64,000 nt of DNA from Ipomoea triloba (taxonomy: Eukaryota > Streptophyta > Magnoliopsida > Solanales > Convolvulaceae). The notes below the pieces were generated by a model that was not told the origin of the DNA, did not search any database, and was given only the letters and a program-made list of their open reading frames with translations. The stretch is from the NCBI RefSeq assembly GCF_003576645.1, contig NC_044919.1:29781069-29845068 (forward strand), read 5' to 3'. A program made the position numbers and the translations under genes. Below are positions 26,341-37,744 of the stretch, piece by piece; positions within the stretch are counted from its first letter, which is position 1; each line of letters starts with the position of its first letter.

Positions 26341-27334
26341 GATTCCAAGAGTTTTAAGGATGTCCATTGCAGTTAATCTAGTAAGTTTCCCCTCTTTCTT
26401 CTGTGTTATTGTTTTGTACTGTTGCTCTAAAGTCTAAATTGCTTGAAAAGCTAGTGGAGTAATTATTTCAATTTTTGTTTTTGGGGGTATAACCGAAAAC
26501 CCAATAAGTACCTCCTAACTTCATTCGGTGTCAGAACACTAGAGGCAAGAATTGCACGGTGGCCCGCAGCTCGAGGAGCTAGGATTTCTCCGACTAGAGT
26601 TTGGGCCCTTGTGGAGATGGATTCTTTGTACGCAAAATCAACAATAATAATTGACTAGAAAGCTGTTTTTTTTTTTAGATCATAATGGGAGGGGGAACCC
26701 AACCCCTATCCCTAACACTTCTGGCCATATTAGCCCGAACACTCTCAGCAAGGACCGGAAAGCTGTTTGGACAACATGGAAGTGCGGAGATGGATTCTTT
26801 GTACTTAAAATCAACAAGAAGAATTGATAGGAAAGCTGTTTGGGCAACAAGGACGGACTGGGAGAACAAATGGGGCTTAGAATTAATCTGAAATCTGACA
26901 TAAATTGATACAAACTGAGCAGTTTCTAGTGAATGTATACTCAGATAGAGCAAGAAAAATTGAATTTGATTTGGTCAACTTATAAAACTTTAGAAGCAGA
27001 GTGTATTTAACCAAAAATAGGAGTAATGTTTGACTATTATATCTTCACTTATTTATGAGTTATAAGCAGTGTGTTGAGATAAGGATTGAAGACAGGCAAA
27101 CTCAGATCCTAATGTACTGTTGAACAGGGCTTCCGTTACAATTGTTAATACATCCAAGACTACACAAATTACAGATAAATTGAACTTATCCAGCCAAAAG
27201 TATTTTAACAGCACAAGTACCATTCCAACGAAACAACATCCTAACAGAACAGCTTAGAAGCGAAAGATAGAACAACAAGAGTCTTAATTACTCAGAAGCC
27301 TTTTTCTAAAGTTAAACATATGGTTTTCATTCAT
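26341..27334. other. Intergenic with a short direct repeat
   Basis: gagatggattctttgtac plus a following aaaatcaacaa...gaattga..gaaagctgttt stretch occurs twice (about 26617-26666 and 26790-26840). Open frames in 26675-26953 overlap on both strands and show no family features. The right end, near 27100-27334, is likely the 3' UTR of the H2A.Z gene on the minus strand. Confidence 0.4.
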
Positions 27335-28975
27335 TCATTCCTTGGGGTTTGTTTTGTTGATGAGGGACTTGTGAATGTGGGGGATGACTCCACCACCAGC
27401 AATGGTTCCCTTGATGAGGGTGTCAAGCTCCTCGTCTCCACGAATGGCCAGCTGCAAGTGCCTCGGTGTGATCCTCTTCACTTTCAGATCCTTGCTGGCG
27501 TTCCCAGCCAATTCGAGCACCTCTGCTGTTAGATACTCGAGGATTGCTGCTGTGTAAACCGCAGCTGTTGCTCCAACCCTGCCATGAGCTGAGGTTCGGG
27601 TCTTGAGCTGACGGTGAATTCGCCCCACTGGAAACTAAATCCCCACAAAGAAAAAAAGAACTTAGTTCTGCACCCTGCATAATCTTGTAAAACTGTAATA
27701 ACAGAATGGAAGATTACTGGGAAGGAAGTAGTGGTGTTGAGCACATTCAAGCGTACTCTTTTAATGAGCTATGTGATAAGCTCCACCCATGTGAACTTGT
27801 CCAAAACATCATAGGACAGTGTCAACATCAAAAGTACTCGAAATAGACCAAGCAATTAACCAGTTGCGTATTCAGCTATTCGCTTCCTCACCCATGAGAC
27901 TTACAGATCCAAACACAGTTAAGGAACACATCACCTAATGTACTAGTAAAAGTAGAAGTATTGAAATTTCATGAAGCCTCTAGTTATCATACAGTAAGTA
28001 CTCGAAATAGACCAAGCAATTAATCAGTTGCTTATGCGGCTATTCGCTTCCTCACCCATGAGACTTACAGATCCAAACACAGTTAAGGAACACATCACCT
28101 AATGTACTAGTCACCTAATGTACTAGTAAAAGTAGAAGTACTGAAATTTCATGAAGCCTCTAGTCATCAATTCATCATACAGTAAGTAATGCATCTCAAG
28201 TCAGAGATTGATAGGAATTCAGATCAATATATCAAACTTAGGTCAAACCTACACTCTTGTGGCATAGTTAGGACCTCAATCAGTACATATCAATAAGACA
28301 CAATTTCTCCCAAAAAATAAAAAATAAAAAATCAATAAGACACAATATAGTGCAGTATATAGTGTAATGAATGCATCCCACTCCAAATTTCTGCCCGTGA
28401 ATATTAACTACATCACAGAAAACACCAACCAAAATGATATCACAACCGATATGCTTGTTTTGTCAGCAACCCAATCTTATGCAGAGTAATGCTAGGTTTA
28501 ACATGGGATAATAAATTCGTAATATCAATCAAGCAAAACTGCAAAAGAAACATTGCACTTCAAATCCTTGTATGGTCAATCAAGGCACAACACAACCATA
28601 GTATATTGTGGTGGAGGAAACAACAACAAAAAAGTAAAGTTTGCTGCTAAACCAAGCAGCAGAGTACTACAGCCCAGCAATTTTCTTTATATGTTTTTGG
28701 CCTTCATAAAAAGGGGAAAAACTTTCTTCAAATCATACTCAACAAACTGATTCAATTAGCGTTGATAATTAAGTTAACCCATGAGCTTACGAAAATTAAA
28801 ATTAAAATAAAATTATATACAAGAATAAACGAAACACAAACAGGTAATTTACCTGGAGACCTGCGCGAGAAGACCGAGAAACAGGCCTTTTCTTGTCCTT
28901 GTCCTTGTTCGCCGCCGCCGCCGCCGCAGCTGTGGTCTTTCCCGCCAAAAGCCCCTTTCCACCCTTTCCAGCCAT
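27335..28975 (-). CDS. Histone H2A.Z
   Basis: Histone H2A variant H2A.Z, placed in nucleosomes at promoters by the SWR1 complex, with roles in temperature response, flowering time and gene responsiveness. Two exons: 28853-28975 (41 codons) and 27335-27634 (99 codons plus TGA), giving 140 residues against about 136 for Arabidopsis HTA9/HTA11. Start [15 protein letters not shown], then seven Ala (a GCG run), a Lys/Asp-rich tail and SRSSRAGLQ. The fold continues [40 protein letters not shown] and [20 protein letters not shown]. The variant-specific C-terminus is [19 protein letters not shown]. The intron position after GLQ and the long first intron (1218 bp) are as in other plant H2A.Z genes; the intron contains a tandem duplication. 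The gene looks intact. Confidence 0.97.
27833..28183. repeat. Tandem duplication inside the H2A.Z intron
   Basis: A unit beginning agtactcgaaatagaccaag and ending catcatacagta-like sequence occurs at about 27833-27997 and again at 27998-28183, differing by a few bases. The second copy has an additional small duplication of tcacctaatgtactag. Near-identity points to a fairly recent event. Confidence 0.9.
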
Positions 28976-29646
28976 TCTATCAACGGGAAGAGTAAATTAA
29001 GGCCCAATAAAACGCTATAGGGTTTTTCTCTTTGTCGAAAATTCTCTCTCCCACTGGTAATTTTGGGCTTATTCAAAGGAAATTGGTAGGTAGGTGAGAG
29101 GGGCGAAACAAGGAAATTTTCCCTAATTTAGCATCTTTACCGGTTAACGAAACAATCAAGTTCAAATACTGAAATAGGAAACAAATTTCTCCGATCCCAC
29201 GAAAGAAGCGGCTTAAAATGGAACAACCATGAAGCCGATTTCAGATTTAATCACAAATTTCAAGAAAATTTTGGTAAAATCCACAACGAAAAAACGTCCA
29301 AGTACAATGGAAAATCAACAAAAGAAGAGATAGAAACAGCACCTTATAGTATAGGATAGGAAGCAGAAAACGAATAGAAGCGGAGAGCGAGGAGCCGAGG
29401 AATGAGAAAGCGGTAACTAGGTAATTGTCTGGACTGTCTGAGATCTGCTTCGGTACTGCTTTTCTGCACAGCTTTAATCTTTGGCGGTTAGTTTAGGTGG
29501 GAAAGTGAAATTTAACTTTAAATTCGTCCCAGTTTGCTTACGGCCCAGGCCCAAATATAGTCCGCCTCTCAAGCCCGTTTAATCCCAAAGGCCAACTATA
29601 GTCATTCTATAGACCATCTTTACAAGCCCATAACCGGAAAGATTTA
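28976..29646. promoter_or_regulatory. 5' region of the H2A.Z gene
   Basis: Contains the 5' UTR and promoter of H2A.Z on the minus strand; the exact transcript start is not visible. The stretch near 29340-29480 is GC-richer, like a proximal promoter. It is bounded by a MITE starting at 29647, less than 700 bases from the ATG. Confidence 0.45.
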
Positions 29647-30099
29647 GGGGTTGTTTACCAAAATGGAAAAATGGAGAATTTTCTGGAAAAACAGAGAATT
29701 AGAGAAGTAGAAAAATGGAAAATGGAAATGTTGTTTACTAAAATTCTCTCTTCAATTGCCTAACTCCTCTCCATTCTTCCACTTCATGTATAATTTTGGA
29801 GAAAGGAAATTTGACTCTCTCCAAATGGAAGAATGGAAACTACACGGATGAACAGTGCTTGTGAGGAGAGGTCCATGCTTCGAATCCTGCTGTGCACATT
29901 TGGACTTATTTTTTTACTCCTCTTGCTTGTCTTCCCATTTTCGTCTACTGTGCACTCTTTTTCTCCTTTTGCTTGTCTCTTCCTTTATTATTATTATTAT
30001 TATTATTATTATTTGATTTGATTTGATTATTATTCTCCTTTTCATTATTTATTATTATTATTTGTTAATATTATTATTATTATTACTATTTTTATCTTA

Positions 30100-30140
<41 letters not shown>

Positions 30141-30155
30141 TCTTATGCACACAGA

Positions 30156-30218
<63 letters not shown>

Positions 30219-30419
30219 AGTTTTTTCTCCCCATTTTGTGCTTCTCACATTTATTATTATTATCGTTTTTCTTTAATTACTATTATTATTAATTATTATT
30301 ATTATTATGTACTCAAATTATTTACTAAAATGATTGAAATAGTTATAATTTACTTAGTAATATGTTTTTATCGACTTTTGTTACTTTTGTACATTTGAAT
30401 TTTTTATTTAAAAATGAAA

Positions 30420-30455
<36 letters not shown>

Positions 30456-30598
30456 GTAGTAGTACTTGTGTGTCGTATTATGAAATTTGTATATGAAATC
30501 AGAAAATTGGAGAAATGGAAAACTGGAGAAATGGAGATGGAAAATGGAGAGATGGAAAACTGGAAAAGGAAAAACAGAAAAATGAAGTAAACGACCCC
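29647..30598. mobile_element. MITE M1 with (ATT)n arrays, TTA duplication
   Basis: Ends ggggttgtttaccaaaatgg and ...aatgaagtaaacgacccc are inverted and flanked by TTA (29644-29646, 30599-30601). Both subterminal regions repeat ggaaaatggagaa motifs. The centre is almost wholly (ATT)n, in several runs between 29985 and 30460 (the longest about 30157-30217). No coding sequence. Confidence 0.85.
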
Positions 30599-30601
30599 TT
30601 A

Positions 30602-30888
30602 GGGTGTGTTTGGTTGGTGGTTTAGGCATAAAGTATGGGTATCAAAATGATTATTATTGTTTGGTTGATAGGTTTTAGAATACTACTATGCGTTTGAAAT
30701 ACCTCATTAATTTGAAAATTCATACCATAATAAAATAAGGGTTTCATTTCCCTTCCTCCTTTCTTCCCCAACTAATATTAATCATTCTCATTCCACCCTA
30801 CTACCAAGCATGCAAAATACTTTCACCAAACACATTACCATTACTAAGTATTCGATACACATACCCTTACATCCATTCTCTGCTCCCA
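30602..30888 (-). mobile_element. MITE M2, gggtgtgtttgg family, inverse orientation to M3/M4
   Basis: Starts gggtgtgtttggttggtgg directly after the TTA that ends M1. Read in reverse it matches M3 and M4 (aagtatttggatac..., tttcaccaaa). The far end is degraded after acacataccc, so 30888 is approximate. The shared TTA suggests one element targeted the duplication of the other. Confidence 0.7.
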
Positions 30889-31097
30889 AAAGGTTAAATT
30901 CTAAATCCCAATGAGCCTTCACGCCTCAAACCGACAAAGCATCTTTGCTATTAAGACTCGATCCCTGGTTTTTGCCAGAAAACTTCACCTTTGTGACCAG
31001 TTGAGCAGTCCATGCAAGCAATTTACATCCATTATCGAGCTTATTATTGACGGTATTAATTCGCTTAACACAGGTACTTAACGATAACGAAGATTTA

Positions 31098-31399
31098 GGG
31101 GTGTGTTTGGTTCGCACATGGGAATCGGAATCGGAATGGGTATCAAATACTTGGTAATGGTAATGGGTTTTGGTGAAAGTATTTAGCATGTTTGGTAGTT
31201 GGGTGGAATGGGAATGATTATTAATAGTTGAGGGAGAAAGGAGGAAGGGAGATGAAACCCTTATTTAATAAGGGTATGGGTTTTCTCATTAATGGGGTAT
31301 TTCAAACCCATAGTAGCATTCACAAAACCTATCAACCAAACACAAACAATAACTTTCGTACCCATTCCTTATGCCTAAACCCACCAACCAAACACACCC
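31098..31399 (+). mobile_element. MITE M3, gggtgtgtttgg family
   Basis: 302 bp with inverted ends ggggtgtgtttggttcgcac and ccaccaaccaaacacaccc, flanked by TTA on both sides (31095-31097, 31400-31402). Internal repeats gaatcggaatcggaatggg and taatggtaatggg. No coding capacity. Tourist-like (Harbinger-derived) MITE. Confidence 0.88.
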
Positions 31400-31436
31400 T
31401 TAGTGAGTTGTAATTGATTACACGAAACTAGTTGTT

Positions 31437-32052
31437 GGTCCTGTTTGGTAAAATAGTCTATCAGTCAATTTTAGCTTATTTGACCACTATTAAGGTTCGT
31501 TTGGTTCGCACATGGAATCGGAATCGGAATGGGTATCAAATAATTGGTAAGGGTAATGGGTTTTGGTGGAAGTATTTAGCATGTTTGGTAGTTGGGTGGA
31601 ATGGAAATTATTATTAATAGCTGGGGAAGAAATGAGGAAGGGAAATGAAACCCTTATTTAATAAGGATATGAGTTTTCTCATTAATGGGGTATTCAAAAC
31701 CCATAGTAGCATTCTCAAAACCTATCAACCAAGCACTAACAATCACTTTCATACCCATTTCTTATGCCTAAACCCACCAACCAAACACACCCTTAGTTGC
31801 TTGAGTTGATTAAAAAATCAATATAAGTGTTTGGTTAATCAACTTTTTGTAACTCTAAAATGCTAAAATTCAAAAAGCTGCTCAAAGCAACTTTTTCAAT
31901 TAGATTTTTTAGAAAATAAATTATACTAAATAGCTAACAGCTAACTTACCAAACACTTTTCTATAATCAGTTAATGTTATCAATTGGTAATACCCTCTAA
32001 CTCAAACAGCTATCGGTTATCAGCTAACAGACATTTACCAAATATGGTCGTT
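31437..32052. mobile_element. MITE M5, interrupted by MITE M4
   Basis: Left part ggtcctgtttggtaaaatag (31437-31493) and right part ending acatttaccaaatatggtcg (to 32052) have inverted ends (tttggtaaa/tttaccaaa) and share agct/taac-rich inner motifs. M4 sits between them. Boundaries are approximate. Confidence 0.55.
31494..31792 (+). mobile_element. MITE M4, close relative of M3, nested in M5
   Basis: Nearly the same as M3 over its length (tcgcacatggaatcggaatc, ataaggatatgagttttctc, cctaaacccaccaacc). Right end ccaaacacaccc is followed by TTA; left end ggttcgtttgg is preceded by TAA, a mutated duplication. M3 and M4 are only about 95 bp apart in the same direction. Confidence 0.85.
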
Positions 32053-32591
32053 GTATTGGAATGGCAATTTGGTTCAAAATAGATATTGTCTTATTACCAC
32101 AAACATGTGCTCCATATAAAAAGTATGGATTACTTTTATCTATCTATTTTGATTGATCAATAATTGTACATTAAGAAAAAAATGTAGCGTCACTTTAATA
32201 ATTACAACAATATATTTGAAAATGCTTTATAGTACATCCGATCCGTTAATAATTGATAGTGTACTAACATGTGCGTAATATTAGTTATTTGTGAATACAT
32301 TTTATGATTACATTATCAATCGTCTCTAAATAATAAGTCGAGGACCAATTTGTGAATTTAGCTATAGTCGAGGGACCATTTTGGGTATTTACTCTTTATT
32401 AAATTATTAAAAAAAATGAAAAAATAAATTAAAAAAAAAGTATCATCCGCGGGACAGTCGGTGGTTGCCTCGTTCACAGATAGTCATAGTTGTTCGGCGA
32501 GGACAACCACAACTGTCAAACATGAGGTCCAGATCTGAACCTCGAAAGCCTGGAGCAAGGGCGACGACCACAATATAAACACAATATGTGA

Positions 32592-32728
32592 CAAAGACCT
32601 TGTGGTCTAATGACAACCGGTTGTACTCTCATATTGAAGGGGGTGGATTCGAGCCTACAATATTGCGTTGAGAAAGTAGTTATGAATAGATATTGCATTG
32701 TAACAGAGTCAATAGTATTAAAAAAAAA
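32592..32728 (+). mobile_element. SINE copy (family 1) with 13-bp target duplication
   Basis: Body starts caaagaccttgtggtctaat (box-A-like) and has ggattcgagcct (box-B-like, compare GGTTCGANNCC). It ends in a poly(A) of about 11. Perfect target duplications acacaatatgtga lie at 32579-32591 and 32729-32741. It is tRNA-derived, moved by LINE machinery and has no coding capacity. This is the best-preserved copy of the family in the window. Confidence 0.88.
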
Positions 32729-32846
32729 ACACAATATGTGAGACAAGTCATTTAATTTCATTTTAGATATATTATAATTTTATTTTGTTCTAAATACATT
32801 AAAAATATAAAATTTATTAAATATAAATGGGTCATTTTCGTAAAAA

Positions 32847-32958
32847 CCTTATGATCTAGTGACATTCGGTGTCCCAGTTTACATTCCCACATGAATAATA
32901 GTCAATGGAGACTATGAACATATACTACACTGCGTAAGTAGTAGTAAAAATAAAAGGG
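32847..32958 (+). mobile_element. SINE copy (family 1), degraded
   Basis: aaaaccttatgatctagtgac and tatactacactgcgtaagtag followed by an A-rich end match the family-1 layout (ccttgtggtctaatgac ... acattgcgttgagaaagtag), but the box-B-like part is lost. Confidence 0.5.
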
Positions 32959-33271
32959 GGCGATCATAGTCCACAGTATAACAATTGTCTCAAGTCTCAA
33001 CCATACAATCTGTAATTATGAGTCAACATTTTTAGGCTGTCCAACATCGACCAGTCCGTTGAATCTACGCAGCAATATTAAAGGGGCGGAGTACTCGAAT
33101 CTCGCCAATATATCGCCGTCGACATAGCTAAACCCTAAACCTCATCCTTGCATTCTCACATTCCAGTAAAGTTCCGGCAGATCACTAGCCGGAACCGTAT
33201 ACTGACACCCTCGGCGCCGGTCTTCTCCGCGAGTGATCCCGGGAAATTCAAAATTCCCGGCGGAGAAAACA

Positions 33272-36229
33272 ATGTCGCTATCTTTTAGCTTTTCAGCCGG
33301 CATTTCTCCGGCACCCACCGGAATCCTATCGAAGGGGCTCGTTTGGAATCCTTCTCCCATCTTTGACTCCCGGAGAAGAGTATCCGATGTCGTCAAGGCT
33401 CAATCAAGCAAAATGTCGGTCACCAATGACGTGGCTGGGACGGTGCCCTTGGTTCTAACGCCGGTGGTTCCGGTGACCATGGATCCTCCTGCTGAGCTGA
33501 CGGAGAATGCTTCGCAGAGGACGAAGCTAGTTTGCACAATTGGTCCGGCCACGTGCGGTTACAGCGAGCTCAAGGCACTCGCCGCCAGTGGAATGAATGT
33601 TGCTCGTTTAAACATGTGTCACGGCACTCACGAGTGGCACCGGAGCGTGATCGAGAGTGTTAAGAGGCTTAACGAGGAGATGGGCTTAGCCATTGCCATC
33701 ATGTTGGATACAGAGGGCAGTGAGATTCACATGGATGATCTCGGTGGTGCTACGTCAATTAAGGCCGAGGTACTTCGATGATAATATAAAATTTTGGCTC
33801 TTATTTATTTTTATTTTTATTTTTTTAATAAAATTCTGGTGCTTCATATAGTTGAACTCTACGTTAAAAACTAATTTGGTTTGATTATGGAATGATGATT
33901 CTGATCTTTATACATTTAGGATGGTGATATATGGACCTTCACTGTGAGATCCTGTACTTCATCTTTGCCGGAATATACTGTCACTGTGAATTATGATGGC
34001 TTCTCAGAAGGTTGGTGTGCCAAGAATCAAGTAGTAACATGTAATAAGAGCTATTATGAATATCAAGCTAATCATCTAATTGGTTGAAAATACAGATGTT
34101 AAAATTGGTGATGAAATTGTTGTGGATGGTGGAATGGCGGGGTTTGAGGTGGTTGAAAAGATTGGTCCAGATGTAAAATGCCGTTGCATTGATCCTGGAT
34201 TGTTGTTACCATGTGCCAATCTTACTATCTGGAGGGAAGGTAGACTTGTTCAAGAGCGTAATGCTATGCTCCCTACAATTTCTTCCAAAGTAAGTGACAC
34301 ATGCCTTGTTTTATGTTTTTTAAAGCAGGGGCAATGGATATTGAACATTCGGAACACCTAGAAGATGGATTTCTTCCACTAATTTCTAATCTTTCTGGCA
34401 TTTATAGGATTGGCTTGACATAGATTTTGGGATCAGAGAAGGGGTTGACTTCATTGCAGTCTCATTTGTGAGAAATGCTGATGCAGTCAATGATTTGAAG
34501 AGTTATGTTGCTGCACACTCTGACAAGAAGTAAGCATGGAGATTATATTAAGTGAAAACTTTTATGGATTTAGTTTATTAAACATTCTTTATGATTTGAT
34601 AATTCATTGGTAATGATAGTACTCCGTCATCATCATGCTGGTGATTGTGTAAGTTCTTTAGAATATTTGATGGATATGGAGCCATTTATCTCTAAATTCC
34701 TTTATGCTGGTTGTATAACTGCAGCAATGTTGCTGTAATTGCAAAGATAGAGAGTGTTGACTCTTTGAAGAATCTACAAGATATCATTCAGGCATCTGAT
34801 GGAGTTATGGTAGCCCGAGGAGATCTTGGTGCTCAAATACCATTGGAGCAAGTGCCATCAGTGCAAAAGGAGATTGTTGATCTTTGCAAAGGGCTGAACA
34901 AGCCTGTCATTGTTGCTTCACAGTTGCTTGAATCGATGATTGAATACCCTATACCCACCCGAGCTGAAGTTGCAGATGTTTCTGAAGCAGTAAAGCAAAA
35001 GGCTGATGCTCTGATGCTTTCTGGTGAATCAGCCATGGGTCAATATCCTATGAAGGCATTATCTGTGCTGAAGAGTGTCAGTTTGAGAATTGAGAAATGG
35101 TTGAGAGAGGAAAAGTCACAGGAGCCTGCTGAACTACTTTACCATGCTCATCTCTTGCCTGGTGGCATCCAAGAGGAGTTATGCAATGCTGCTGTAAATA
35201 TGGGTAAAGATTCCTTGATAACTCTTCTCTAAGCTTGTTAAGAATTCATAATTACATTCTAAAACTAATGTGCACCAACCAGAAGAATGTGATATTACCT
35301 ACTCCATCATATTATTCTTTCTATATTCCTTTTGGCATTTATGGCCATTAATCTTGCATTGATATGATGCATGGAACGTTGTACATGTTTTTATTTCCGC
35401 TTGATCAGTCATGGATCCACTGTTTTTTTTCTCCCTACTTGAGAAATGAAAGAAAAAGTGTAATGCCATGGTTTAGAATGAAGTTTAACAGCATATATAT
35501 TGATAGTTTTATGCTCTGAACTGCAACACCCAAAGCTTTCTGGTGACTGCTTGCCTAAAACAGCACACATTATTGTCAAGAGCACTCAATTCTTTTTTAT
35601 ACTGTTGAGGGGAATAGGTTTAACTAACAAACAAGTTAAAAGGTACCAATAGCCTTCGGTGAGATAGTTGCAGTTGCTTGCTTATATTAGTCAAAAGTAA
35701 TATTGTAGAGATGTAGCAAACTAGCTGTATTGATTAACTGAGAGATCTGGCCATTTTGATTACTGCAATTAGTCTAGTATTCAATAAGACTGCCTTTTTC
35801 CTATCCTTGCCTGCCATCACCTGACCAGCTGACCTTGAAGGTTCTTCTTTATCTTTTGTCTGCCACTCGATTCTTGAATGATTGTTTATTCTTACAATAC
35901 CTTGTTCATGTTGGTCTGTATTTTCAGCCAACAGCTTGGAAGCGGATGCACTGGTTGTTTTCACAAGGACGGGTAAAATGGCATCTCTCCTGTCCCGTGG
36001 GCGACCAAACTGCCCAATCTTTGCCTTCACTCAATCAGCACCTGTCCAAAGATGTCTGAACCTGCACTGGGGTGTAACACCTCTGAAGCTTGCACTATCA
36101 GGCAATCTGGAGAAAGATTTAAGTAGGGCTCTTGTTTTTCTGAGGGATAGCGGGATGATCAAATCAGGTGATACCGTTGTTACCATGTCAGCTGCATTGC
36201 AGTCAATCCAAGTTGTGTCAGCCCCATGA
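33272..36229 (+). CDS. PKP1: Plastidial pyruvate kinase, alpha subunit (PKp1 type)
   Basis: Converts phosphoenolpyruvate and ADP to pyruvate and ATP in plastids, supplying pyruvate for fatty acid synthesis; it works in a complex with beta subunits. Exons 33272-33769, 33920-34010, 34096-34289, 34408-34529, 34725-35203 and 35928-36229; 561 residues. The first 70 or so residues (Ser-rich, ending [14 protein letters not shown]) look like a plastid transit peptide. The barrel starts [20 protein letters not shown] and has [17 protein letters not shown], the ATP/Mg region [17 protein letters not shown] and [20 protein letters not shown]. The signature [18 protein letters not shown] is followed by [15 protein letters not shown] and [12 protein letters not shown]. 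The C-terminal domain ends [27 protein letters not shown] (with E in place of the usual R/K seen in cytosolic enzymes) is typical of the alpha plastid clade. Start chosen as the first ATG in frame with the transit-like leader. No lesions seen. Confidence 0.96.
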
Positions 36230-36661
36230 CAAATATCTGGATATATCATGCTTTTGTTTCCACATGTTGATTTTTTCTGTCAGAGACAAGTAGTAGTACT
36301 ATTGTACTAAGTTTGCAGTTTCCTAGGGTTGTTCTTGCTTGGTTTTTGTCGTAGTTTGTTATTTACCACAGAAAGTATTGTATATCAGAGGCTTTTCATT
36401 ACATTTTTAATATTGATTCTTGACTAGCAAGCAATATCTTTTTTAAAGCTATTCAGAGCAAGCTTATCCATCTAATCTGATTATACTAAGTTCAAGTTGG
36501 TCCAACCCATGACAGATCAAGAAAAGTCTCAAGCAACTAATATGCAATTAACAACTTCAGAAAAGATTGACTTGAATCCTTCAAAGTCATTTTATATGTT
36601 CATAAATTCTCAACCCATTTTAGTATGTATATTAAAGTCTTGGTCTCTACTCTTTAGTTTA

Positions 36662-37744
36662 ATGGAGTTCCTCAAATCTCTGTCTGAACTGTTCTCTCAA
36701 ACCATTTCAATTCAGCCATCTTCAGTAGAATTTGTAGAAGCTGCACTTACCAGTACAACTGGCCCCTGTGCACTCTCTTATTATGATCCAGATCAAATCT
36801 GCTTGATTCGAAGACACATGATTTCTCTCCTCCAAGATTACCCTTCTTTCAAACCTTCCATGGAAGCTTTTATACACAACAATGGCTCCACTGTGAACCT
36901 TCTGACAGCAAACGGTGAGCTGCACGTCTCTTCCTCAGTCCCAGCTGTTCCCCTTAAGGTTTTGGTGCATGAAAATTACCCTCAAATGGCTCCTATTGTC
37001 TACGTTGTACTGAACTCTACTTGTCCGGTTTATCAGAACCATCCTTTTGTTGATTCTGGATCTGGTGCTACAACGTGTTCTTACCTCGAGAACTGGCTCT
37101 ATCCTGGCTGCAATCTGTCAGGCCTTGTGCGCAATTTGGTTAAGCTGTTCTCGCACTATCATCCTTTCTGTTACTCCCCATCTTCCGGTTTGGCTCATCC
37201 CAATCTGTTCTCAAAGAGGGAGGCCATGGACCGGCTTGTGTGTTCCCTTTACTACGACGTGATGAACTTTAGTTCCACGGCTGAGAAGGAGATAGCAGAG
37301 CTCTCAGACATTCAAGTCGAGATGGCAAAGCGGGCAGAGATGGTAACCAGCATGGCGATTGAACATGAACGGGAAAGAATAAGTTTGAGGCGACTTGTGA
37401 AGAATATGACAGATGAAGCGGATAAGCTGTTGAACTGGTTGAAGGTTCACGATGAAAGGCGTTTTGCTGCTGTGATCGGGGATGATGCGATTGTTGATGC
37501 TTTTGAAGGTGTTGATGAGAGGTCTAAGAGAGTCATTGATTGTCTGGCTGGGGAAATGGCCATGGAGGATTCCATTGATGCCCTAGACAAGGCACTTGAG
37601 CTTGGGGTGGTGCCTTCTGGTCAGTATATTAAGCAGGTCAGGAGTTTGGCAAGGGACCAGTTTGTGTACCGGGCCAAGTTGCAGAAACTCGGAAGTTTGT
37701 CAGAATTAAACAATTACCACTACACCAAAGACTATAACCTATAG
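36662..37744 (+). CDS. ELC/VPS23-like ESCRT-I protein (UEV domain)
   Basis: Divergent member of the ELC/TSG101/VPS23 family of ESCRT-I, which binds ubiquitinated membrane cargo for sorting into multivesicular bodies. Single exon, as in Arabidopsis ELC; 361 residues from the ATG at 36662 (ELC has about 400). The frame is open further upstream to about 36497, but that part is not family-like. UEV domain about residues 20-165: LIRRHMISLLQDYPSFKPS, FIHNNGSTVNLLTANGELHV, LVHENYPQMAPIVYVVLN and CSYLENWLYPGCNLSGLVRN, without a catalytic Cys as expected. Then a coiled-coil region (AEKEIAELSDIQVEMAKRAE) and a steadiness box near the C-terminus (DSIDALDKALELGVVPSGQY, LARDQFVYRAKLQKL). The normally conserved RPHAHVNPSGLVSLPYL segment is changed to NHPFVDSGSGATTCSYL, and the Pro-rich linker is short. 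It lies 430 bp after the pyruvate kinase on the same strand. Confidence 0.85.
   Translation: MEFLKSLSELFSQTISIQPSSVEFVEAALTSTTGPCALSYYDPDQICLIRRHMISLLQDYPSFKPSMEAFIHNNGSTVNLLTANGELHVSSSVPAVPLKVLVHENYPQMAPIVYVVLNSTCPVYQNHPFVDSGSGATTCSYLENWLYPGCNLSGLVRNLVKLFSHYHPFCYSPSSGLAHPNLFSKREAMDRLVCSLYYDVMNFSSTAEKEIAELSDIQVEMAKRAEMVTSMAIEHERERISLRRLVKNMTDEADKLLNWLKVHDERRFAAVIGDDAIVDAFEGVDERSKRVIDCLAGEMAMEDSIDALDKALELGVVPSGQYIKQVRSLARDQFVYRAKLQKLGSLSELNNYHYTKDYNL

Larger units (their letters stand above)
32053..33271. other. Intergenic with two SINEs; promoter side of pyruvate kinase
   Basis: AT-rich; holds the SINE copies at 32592-32728 and 32847-32958, listed separately. From about 33040 the GC content rises into the probable promoter and 5' UTR of the plastid pyruvate kinase gene. 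Confidence 0.45.

Noticed and set aside
26675..26953. Overlapping frames on both strands near the second MIR167
   Set aside because: They cover a direct repeat and AT-rich DNA and show no domain; likely non-coding.
33142..33396. Minus-strand frame opposite the pyruvate kinase start
   Set aside because: Shadow of the real first exon on the other strand.
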